Assembly (NCBI GenBank): GCA_022376925.1
Contig: JAIOJX010000025.1
Coordinates: forward strand, 95,445,608 to 95,509,607
DNA: 64,000 nt
Source of the DNA: Tragulus kanchil
Taxonomy: Eukaryota; Chordata; Mammalia; Artiodactyla; Tragulidae
Reading direction: 5' to 3'
The translations under genes were made by a program, and so were the position numbers. Below, in pieces: positions 56,902-64,000 of the stretch. Position 1 is the stretch's first letter. Each line of letters begins with the position of its first letter. The notes beneath the pieces are model-generated. The model ran no database searches and had not been told where the DNA came from. It worked only from the letters and a program-made list of their open reading frames with translations.

Positions 56902-57692
56902 ACTTTTTTATATATTAGAAGATTTTACTAAAAACCTGATCACAACATTCTGATTCCATGCATATTCTAAATTTGGACATATGCCTCTAGCAGAGATGGT
57001 GAAACATCATATACTGTACAGGATACATGCAATGTTACATTGTATCTATATTCTATTCCAGAGCTTTCCAAATTGATGTGAAGAGAAAATTGTTCTTTGG
57101 GGGTGGGGTCGGGGAAGTGAGAGGAGTATTTAGAAATATATGCGGAATGCAAAATAAAATTAATCCTTTACCACATAAACTCATATGTTCAAGCCACAGA
57201 ATGTGACTAGCTTATTTTCCATCCTGGGATTTTTCTAAACTTTTAATGTGCTAATAACTAGGGTGTGCCACATTAATAAGCATTTCCCAGGCTTGTGTGA
57301 CCACAAAGTTCTTTGATGTAAAAAAACTTCACTCTCAGCCCAGCCTTCATTCACTGTTTAGTCAAGAGAAGAGAAGCCATTAAATTTGTGCCATAAAACC
57401 CATAAAGCCACTTGTATCTGACCTCACACCTTCTCCCGCAGGTAACTAGTGCACACCCTCCAGTGGAAGGAGTGTCTCTTTACCTTGCGCCATGTTCACT
57501 TGCTTCCTCTGGACTCAGCTCTCTCCTCTGCATCCATCCCCTTTCTTGCAGTTGGTTCCTCCTTGATAAAATCAAAATAGACTTTTCATTGCCTAACGTT
57601 TTTTTTGGAAAAAAAAAAATACCATGAGAAATTTAAAACAGTACAGCTTTTCTGGAAACTAGTTCAACATTTCCTAAAAAAATGAAATATAC

Positions 57693-58238
57693 ATGTTTCA
57701 TTGTTGTTCAGTTGCTAAGTCATATCTCTTTGCAGCGTTATGGACTACAGCATACCAGGGTTCCCTGTCCCTCACCATCTCCCAGAGATTTCTCAGACTC
57801 ATGTCCACTGACTCAGTAATGCCATCCAACCATCTCATTCCCCTTCTCCTCCTGTCCTCAGTCTTTCACAGCATTTGGGTCTTTCCCAATAAATGGGCTC
57901 TTCTCATCAGATGGCCAAAGTATCAGAGCTTCAACATCAGTCCTTCCGATGAATATTAAGGGTTGATTTCCATAAGGAGTGGCTGGTTTAATTTCCTTGT
58001 ACTCCAAGGGACGCTCAAGAGTCCTCCAGCACCACAATTCAAAAGCATCAATTCTTCAGCACCGAGCCTTCTTTATGGTCTAACTCTCACATCTGTGCAT
58101 GACTACTGGGAAAACCATAGCTTTGATATACGAACCTTTGTTGGCAAAGTGTTGTTTCTGTTTTTAATATGCTGTCTAGGTTTGTCAGCTTTTCTTTCAA
58201 GGAGAAAGCCTCTTTTAATTTCATGTACACAAAATGTG
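57693..58238 (-). mobile_element. BovB (RTE) LINE 3-prime segment, antisense (unit X copy A)
   Basis: From cattgttgttcagttgctaa through catccaaccatctcattccc, gatggccaaagtatcagagc, aattcttcagcaccgagcct and ttaatttcatgt in the antisense order of the BovB C-terminal coding end. Frameshifts are present. It is repeated at 58785-59329. Confidence 0.9.
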
Positions 58239-58765
58239 TCATAAAATCCAGTGATCATACTCCTGGCATCTATTCCAGAGAAATGAAACATGCTCACATA
58301 AAAACCCATACACAAATGTTCACAGCAGTTTGATTTGGAAAAGAAAAACTGGAAACAATGAAAATATCCTTCAACAAATGAATGGCTAAAATCTCCCATG
58401 GTACATCCATACCATGGAGTACTAATAAAAAGGAATGAACTACTGGTAAGCACGCAGCATGGATGGATCTCAAGAGCATAGGGTAACTGAGAAAAAACAA
58501 CTTTAAAAAGTCATGTATTAATACTGTATGATTCCATTTATACAATGTTTTGAAATGACAAAATTTCCCAGATGGAGAACAGTCATGCTTGTCAGGAGTT
58601 GGGGATGTGGGAGGGGTGGCATGAGGGATATCTTTGTGGTGCTGAAATAGATGTGTAACTTCATTGCAGTAGTGGTTACACAAATACACACACATGGTAA
58701 AGTAGCATAGACTTTATGCACATTACACCAGTATCATCTCCTTGGTTTTGGTATCGGACTGTAGT
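58239..58765 (+). mobile_element. Old L1 LINE 3-prime segment (unit X copy A)
   Basis: aaacccatacacaaatgttc, ccatggtacatccataccat, ggagtactaataaaaaggaa and tttgtggtgctgaaatagat are old L1M-type ORF2-end and 3-prime UTR blocks. It abuts BovB in opposite orientation. Confidence 0.75.
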
Positions 58766-58784
58766 AATCCTGAAAAAAATATAC

Positions 58785-59329
58785 ATGTTTCATTGTTGTT
58801 CAGTTGCTAAGTCATATCTCTTTGCAGCGTTATGGACTACAGCATACCAGGGTTCCCTGTCCTCACCATCTCCCAGAGATTTCTCAGACTCATGTCCACT
58901 GACTCAGTAATGCCATCCAACCATCTCATTCCCCTTCTCCTCCTGTCCTCAGTCTTTCACAGCATTTGGGTCTTTCCCAATAAATGGGCTCTTCTCATCA
59001 GATGGCCAAAGTATCAGAGCTTCAACATCAGTCCTTCCGATGAATATTAAGGGTTGATTTCCATAAGGAGTGGCTGGTTTAATTTCCTTGTACTCCAAGG
59101 GACGCTCAAGAGTCCTCCAGCACCACAATTCAAAAGCATCAATTCTTCAGCACCGAGCCTTCTTTATGGTCTAACTCTCACATCTGTGCATGACTACTGG
59201 GAAAACCATAGCTTTGATATACGAACCTTTGTTGGCAAAGTGTTGTTTCTGTTTTTAATATGCTGTCTAGGTTTGTCAGCTTTTCTTTCAAGGAGAAAGC
59301 CTCTTTTAATTTCATGTACACAAAATGTG
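58785..59329 (-). mobile_element. BovB LINE 3-prime segment, antisense (unit X copy B)
   Basis: A duplicate of 57693-58238. Confidence 0.9.
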
Positions 59330-59965
59330 TCATAAAATCCAGTGATCATACTCCTGGCATCTATTCCAGAGAAATGAAACATGCTCACATAAAAACCCAT
59401 ACACAAATGTTCACAGCAGTTTGATTTGGAAAAGAAAAACTGGAAACAATGAAAATATCCTTCAACAAATGAATGGCTAAAATCTCCCATGGTACATCCA
59501 TACCATGGAGTACTAATAAAAAGGAATGAACTACTGGTAAGCACGCAGCATGGATGGATCTCAAGAGCATAGGGTAACTGAGAAAAAACAACTTTAAAAA
59601 GTCATGTATTAATACTGTATGATTCCATTTATACAATGTTTTGAAATGACAAAATTTCCCAGATGGAGAACAGTCATGCTTGTCAGGAGTTGGGGATGTG
59701 GGAGGGGTGGCATGAGGGATATCTTTGTGGTGCTGAAATAGATGTGTAACTTCATTGCAGTAGTGGTTACACAAATACACACACATGGTAAAGTAGCATA
59801 GACTTTATGCACATTACACCAGTATCATCTCCTTGGTTTTGGTATCGGACTGTAGTTACATAGCTGCAGAAGTAACCATTGATGCAACTGGGTGAAGGGG
59901 AATGGAACCTCTCTGCACTTTCCTTCCAATTTTCCATGAATCAATATTTCTTCAAAAGAAAAAAA
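59330..59965 (+). mobile_element. Old L1 LINE 3-prime segment (unit X copy B), full end
   Basis: A duplicate of 58239-58765 that goes on to the real end (ctgcactttccttccaattt, then an A-run at 59958-59968). A third partial copy lies at 60665-61090. Confidence 0.75.
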
Positions 59966-60014
59966 AATCAGTGTACACTAAACAAGTAAAAACACATGAG
60001 CTTCCCTAGACCCC

Positions 60015-60402
60015 ATGTTCCCCTCAAACTGATGCTTTTGAACTGTGGTGTTGGAGAAGATTCTTGAGAGTTCCTTGGACAGCAAGGAGAGCAAACCAGT
60101 CAGTTATAAAGGAAATGAACCCTGAATATTCATTGGAAGGACTGATGCTGAAGCTGAAGCTCCAATACTTTGGCCACCTGATGCAAAGAGACCACCCATT
60201 GGAAAAGACCCTGATGTTAAAAAAATGTAAGACAGAAGGAGAAGGGGACAGCAGAGGATGAGATGGTTGGATGGCATCACTGTGTCAATGGACATGAACC
60301 TGAGCAAGCTCTCGGAGATTGTGAAAGACAGGGAAACCTGTTGTGCTGCAGTCTATGGGGTCACAAAGAGTCAGACACAACTGAGCGACTGAACTATTAT
60401 GT
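60015..60402 (+). mobile_element. BovB (RTE) LINE 3-prime end (unit XI copy A)
   Basis: Encodes the broken C-terminus of the BovB protein: LQYFGHLMQRDHPLEKTLML, then [15 protein letters not shown] after a frame change, and [12 protein letters not shown] near the end. The element ends at gagtcagacacaactgagcg. Frameshifted and inactive. The 3-prime end is the sequence shared with the Bov-A part of Bov-tA SINEs. Confidence 0.93.
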
Positions 60403-61134
60403 TGTACGTACTATAAGTAAAACAGTGTGTTCAGCAGTGATAAATGCTATGAAGAAAAATAAAGTTGGAAAGAGGGATAGTGCTTGAGTGGAAATAAACG
60501 TGATTTAAACAGAGTGTTGAGCAAGGCCTCACTAAAAGGCAACATTTGAACAAAGCTGAAAGAAACAAGGGAGTAAGTTTGGAAGAAGTCTGGCAGTATC
60601 ATTCCTCAAAAGGTCAACAGCCAATGCAAAGACCTTTTCTGGATAGTAAGAGTTATCCTGGATTGCACGCAGCATGGATGGATCTGAGCATAGGGTAACT
60701 GAGAAAAACAACTTTAAAAAGTCATGTATTAATACTGTATGATTCCATTTATACAATGTTTTGAAATGACAAAATTTCCCAGATGGAGAACAGTCATGCT
60801 TGTCAGGAGTTGGGGATGTGGGAGGGGTGGCATGAGGGATATCTTTGTGGTGCTGAAATAGATGTGTAACTTCATTGCAGTAGTGGTTACACAAATACAC
60901 ACACATGGTAAAGTAGCATAGACTTTATGCACATTACACCAGTATCATCTCCTTGGTTTTGGTATCGGACTGTAGTTACATAGCTGCAGAAGTAACCATT
61001 GATGCAACTGGGTGAAGGGGAATGGAACCTCTCTGCACTTTCCTTCCAATTTTCCATGAATCAATATTTCTTCAAAAGAAAAAAAAATCAGTGTACACTA
61101 AACAAGTAAAAACACATGAGCTTCCCTAGACCCC

Positions 61135-61522
61135 ATGTTCCCCTCAAACTGATGCTTTTGAACTGTGGTGTTGGAGAAGATTCTTGAGAGTTCCTTGGAC
61201 AGCAAGGAGAGCAAACCAGTCAGTTATAAAGGAAATGAACCCTGAATATTCATTGGAAGGACTGATGCTGAAGCTGAAGCTCCAATACTTTGGCCACCTG
61301 ATGCAAAGAGACCACCCATTGGAAAAGACCCTGATGTTAAAAAAATGTAAGACAGAAGGAGAAGGGGACAGCAGAGGATGAGATGGTTGGATGGCATCAC
61401 TGTGTCAATGGACATGAACCTGAGCAAGCTCTCGGAGATTGTGAAAGACAGGGAAACCTGTTGTGCTGCAGTCTATGGGGTCACAAAGAGTCAGACACAA
61501 CTGAGCGACTGAACTATTATGT
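61135..61522 (+). mobile_element. BovB LINE 3-prime end (unit XI copy B)
   Basis: A duplicate of 60015-60402 with no difference noticed. Confidence 0.93.
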
Positions 61523-61783
61523 TGTACGTACTATAAGTAAAACAGTGTGTTCAGCAGTGATAAATGCTATGAAGAAAAATAAAGTTGGAAAGAGGGATAG
61601 TGCTTGAGTGGAAATAAACGTGATTTAAACAGAGTGTTGAGCAAGGCCTCACTAAAAGGCAACATTTGAACAAAGCTGAAAGAAACAAGGGAGTAAGTTT
61701 GGAAGAAGTCTGGCAGTATCATTCCTCAAAAGGTCAACAGCCAATGCAAAGACCTTTTCTGGATAGTAAGAGTTATCCTGGAT

Positions 61784-62439
61784 TTTTCAAGAAAGAGCAA
61801 GGAGGCAAGTCTGACAGAGGAGAGAAAGTTGAAGGGGATGAAATCCAAGAAATAACTGGTTGGGACTGGAAAGACCAGATCACTTGTCCAACACGGTAGT
61901 CTGCAAGGTGAGAATTTGTGAAGACGTTGGTGAGTTTTGAACAGTCTGATATGACCTAACCTTACACTTTCACAGGATCTGCTGAGGATGGAATAACTTC
62001 GAAACTAGTCCGGCCAGGGCAAATCATCACCTCCACTTTGCATAATTCATTGGGCTCTTCTCAGTCCTTATTTTTGCTGAGTGACCATTCAGCAGTGTTT
62101 GACTTTTTAACCATTCTTGTCATCTATTTAGTATCTTTATCTCCTTCCTCTCAGGCAACTCCTTCTCAGTTTCTTTTGTTCTACCTGTTTCATAAGCATT
62201 GGACTTTCTCAAGATTGTATATGTGGCCTGAGGAGTAATAAGTTATTCAGTCTGTCATGCAGTTACACTGAGAATTATCCTCTTAATTCTTAATTGACAG
62301 AGAAATCATGAGACCACATTACATAGAAATTAATAGAATATAATCTGAAATCTTAAATAATATCTCAATAGATCTTTACATATTATATTCATCCTCCCGC
62401 ACATAAATGCATCTTCTCCAACTGAGCAGAAAACTAGAT
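61784..62439. other. Unclassified sequence, no gene
   Basis: Two short open frames (61666-61899, 62038-62238) have no known domain. Confidence 0.4.
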
Positions 62440-62744
62440 TTTTCGCCAATCCTGAGCATATATCCAGAGAAAAACATGATTTGAAAGGATATGTGCACCC
62501 TGATAGACACTGCAGCACTGTTTACACCAGCCAAGACATGGAAGCAACCTAAATTTCCATCAATAGAGAAATGGATAAAGATGAGGTACATATATACACA
62601 ATGGAAGATTACTCATCCATCAAAAAGAATGAAGTAATGCCATTTGCAGCAACATGGATGGACCTAGAGAGTGTCATATTGAATGAAATAAGTCAGACAG
62701 AGAAGGAGAAATATCATATGTGGATTCTAAAAAGAAATGATACA
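62440..62744 (+). mobile_element. L1 LINE ORF2-end segment
   Basis: gcatatatccagagaaaaac, agcactgtttacaccagcca, aatggataaagatgaggtac and gtcagacagagaaggagaaa. The ORF2 frame is partly open (62571-62771). It continues at 63080 after a SINE and a tRNA fragment. Confidence 0.85.
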
Positions 62745-63014
62745 GGGCTTCCCTGGTGGTCCAGTGGGTAAAGACTCTGCCTTGCAGTACAAGCAGCGCC
62801 GGTTCAATCCCTGGCCTGGGAAGATCCCACGTGCCGCGGCTGGACAGATGTGTCCAATTACCAAGGCAGAGCTCTGGAGCACATGTGCCCAGAGCTGGTG
62901 TTCTGCAACAACAAATACCACTGCAATGGGAGGCCCACACAGGCCAAAGAACAAAGATGGATGAAAATAAATAAATGAAAGACCAATAGAAGTGGGCAAA
63001 AAAAAAAAAAAAAA
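62745..63014 (+). mobile_element. CHR-like SINE with 14-bp TSD (unit XII copy A)
   Basis: Full head and body, end ccaatagaagtgggc, long A-tail. Flanked by aaagaaatgataca at 62731-62744 and 63015-63028. A perfect TSD inside the L1. Confidence 0.95.
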
Positions 63015-63035
63015 AAAGAAATGATACAAATACTT

Positions 63036-63071
63036 GTCTCCTTAGCACAGTAGGCAGCGGCGCAGTCTCAT
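63036..63071 (+). pseudogene. Retroposed 5-prime half of tRNA-Met(CAT) with A-tail
   Basis: The 36 bases gtctccttagcacagtaggc...cagtctcat match the 5-prime half of elongator tRNA-Met at 31 of 36 positions by my recall of that tRNA. They stop exactly at the anticodon CAT. A run of nine A follows, then a 9-bp direct repeat, atacaaata (63024-63032 and 63083-63091), of the interrupted L1 sequence. The copy lacks the T arm and B box, so it cannot be a working tRNA gene. It looks like an L1-mobilised tRNA half. Confidence 0.75.
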
Positions 63072-63079
63072 AAAAAAAA

Positions 63080-63475
63080 ATTATACAAATAAATATATTT
63101 ACAAAACAGAGACTCACAGACTTACAACATGAACTCAGGGTTGCAGCGGGGAGGGGATAAGTAAGGACTCTGGGAATGTCATGCACACACTACAATGTTT
63201 GAAATGAATAACCAATGAAAATCTATTGCATAGCACATGGAACTAATCTATTGTATAGCAATATTCTAATCTAATCTAATAATCTAATCTATTGTATAGC
63301 ACATGGAACTCTGCTTAATGTTATATATTAGCCTGTATGAAAGGGGAATTTGGGAGAGAATGGATACATGTATACATATGGCCAAGCCCCTTCACTGTTC
63401 ACTTGAAACTATCACAAAATTGTTAACTGGCTGTACCCCAATACAAAATGCTTTTGGTGTTAAAAGTAAAAATTA
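63080..63475 (+). mobile_element. L1 LINE 3-prime UTR and end
   Basis: aaaacagagactcacagact, gcacatggaactctgcttaa, gaatggatacatgtatacat and attgttaactggctgtaccc, ending with aaaattaaaa. A short ATCTAATCTA repeat occurs at 63268-63292. Confidence 0.85.
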
Positions 63476-63794
63476 AAAAGAAAAGATACAAATGAACTTA
63501 TAAAACAGAAAGAGACCCAGAAAAGATGATTTGAAAGGATATGTGCACCCTGATAGACACTGCAGCACTGTTTACACCAGCCAAGACATGGAAGCAACCT
63601 AAATTTCCATCAATAGAGAAATGGATAAAGATGAGGTACATATATACACAATGGAAGATTACTCATCCATCAAAAAGAATGAAGTAATGCCATTTGCAGC
63701 AACATGGATGGACCTAGAGAGTGTCATATTGAATGAAATAAGTCAGACAGAGAAGGAGAAATATCATATGTGGATTCTAAAAAGAAATGATACA

Positions 63795-64000
63795 GGGCTT
63801 CCCTGGTGGTCCAGTGGGTAAAGACTCTGCCTTGCAGTACAAGCAGCGCCGGTTCAATCCCTGGCCTGGGAAGATCCCACGTGCCGCGAAGCGGCTGGAC
63901 AGATGTGTCCAATTACCAAGGCAGAGCTCTGGAGCACATGTGCCCAGAGCTGGTGTTCTGCAACAACAAATACCACTGCAATGGGAGGCCCACACAGGCC
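63795..64000 (+). mobile_element. CHR-like SINE (unit XII copy B), cut by window end
   Basis: A duplicate of 62745-63014 up to aggcccacacaggcc. Preceded by the same L1 sequence. Confidence 0.92.

Larger units (their letters stand above)
55558..57795. repeat. Tandem duplication IX (unit about 1119 bp)
   Basis: 55558-56676 recurs at 56677-57795. The first unit ends inside a BovB fragment and re-enters the SINE at tcatccatc. G- and A-run lengths differ between copies (10 G at 55981 against gggggtgggg). Confidence 0.92.
57687..59856. repeat. Tandem duplication X (unit about 1091 bp)
   Basis: 57687-58778 recurs at 58779-59856. The junction gactgtagtaatcctgaaaa is a garbled blend of the end of one unit and the start of the next. 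One C is missing early in the second copy (tgtcctcacc against tgtccctcacc). Confidence 0.93.
59541..61783. repeat. Tandem duplication XI (unit 1120-1124 bp)
   Basis: 59541-60664 recurs at 60665-61783. The second copy starts with lost bases (gatctgagcatagg against gatctcaagagcatagg; one A fewer soon after). It is chained with duplication X, so gcacgcagcatggatggatc occurs at 58450, 59541 and 60665. Confidence 0.93.
62464..64000. repeat. Tandem duplication XII (unit about 1050 bp, second copy cut by window end)
   Basis: 62476-63525 recurs from 63526. The junction cccagaaaagatgat resembles a damaged version of ccagagaaaaacatgat. The SINE in the first copy lacks gaagc-type bases present in the second (gccgcggctgg against gccgcgaagcggctgg). 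Confidence 0.92.

Noticed and set aside
58294..58695. 133-codon minus frame present at 58294, 59385 and partly 60532
   Set aside because: It is antisense to an old L1 3-prime UTR, and the repetition comes from the block duplications.

Overview
The window looks like nuclear DNA of a ruminant mammal. The basis is the repeat content: Bov-tA SINEs (tRNA head plus a Bov-A body), BovB (RTE) LINE 3-prime ends, CHR/CHR-2-type tRNA-derived SINEs of cetartiodactyls, and L1 LINEs of several ages. I see no convincing multi-exon protein-coding gene. Almost every open frame is a six-frame reading of a SINE, L1 or BovB copy.

Layout. 1-4800: two overlapping tandem duplications full of CHR-like SINEs, then an L1 3-prime end. 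5045-7445: an isolated CpG-rich block of unknown origin. 7446-22300: dense L1 remnants cut by SINEs and microsatellites, including two more tandem duplications and a SINE/L1 chimera at 13894-14168. 22300-35600: the most unique-looking part, with an ancient diverged paralogous pair (about 23100-23800 and 31440-32840), an ERVK-type solo LTR, a MER1-like DNA element and a CTCF-like motif in a small CpG-rich patch. 36640-43150: three chained tandem duplications carrying Bov-tA, CHR-2, MLT1 and a degenerate minisatellite. 44163-44234 (minus): an apparently intact tRNA-Ala(TGC) gene. 45057-46000: an MLT1 LTR and a young 5-prime-truncated L1. 46000-55500: Bov-tA, MER5 and CHR-like SINEs with one more duplication. 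55500-64000: chained duplications of SINE, BovB and L1 sequence, and a retroposed 5-prime half of tRNA-Met at 63036-63071.

The dominant oddity is twelve direct tandem duplications of unrelated sequence, all with a unit of about 1.05-1.23 kb. In most of them the differences between copies are small indels clustered around the inner junction. I read this as an assembly or gap-filling artefact rather than biology, though it needs a read-level test.

The best biological leads are: the CHR-2/L1 3-prime-end chimera; the tRNA-Met half with A-tail and target-site duplication; a CHR-derived SINE family with a long body and an optional C-rich 3-prime extension; and a diverged local duplication with a matching ATG and splice-donor-like motif. 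The prevalence of the long CHR-like SINE, and the lack of any clear Bov-A2 dimer, hint at a ruminant outside the well-studied bovids, possibly a basal one. That is weak inference.
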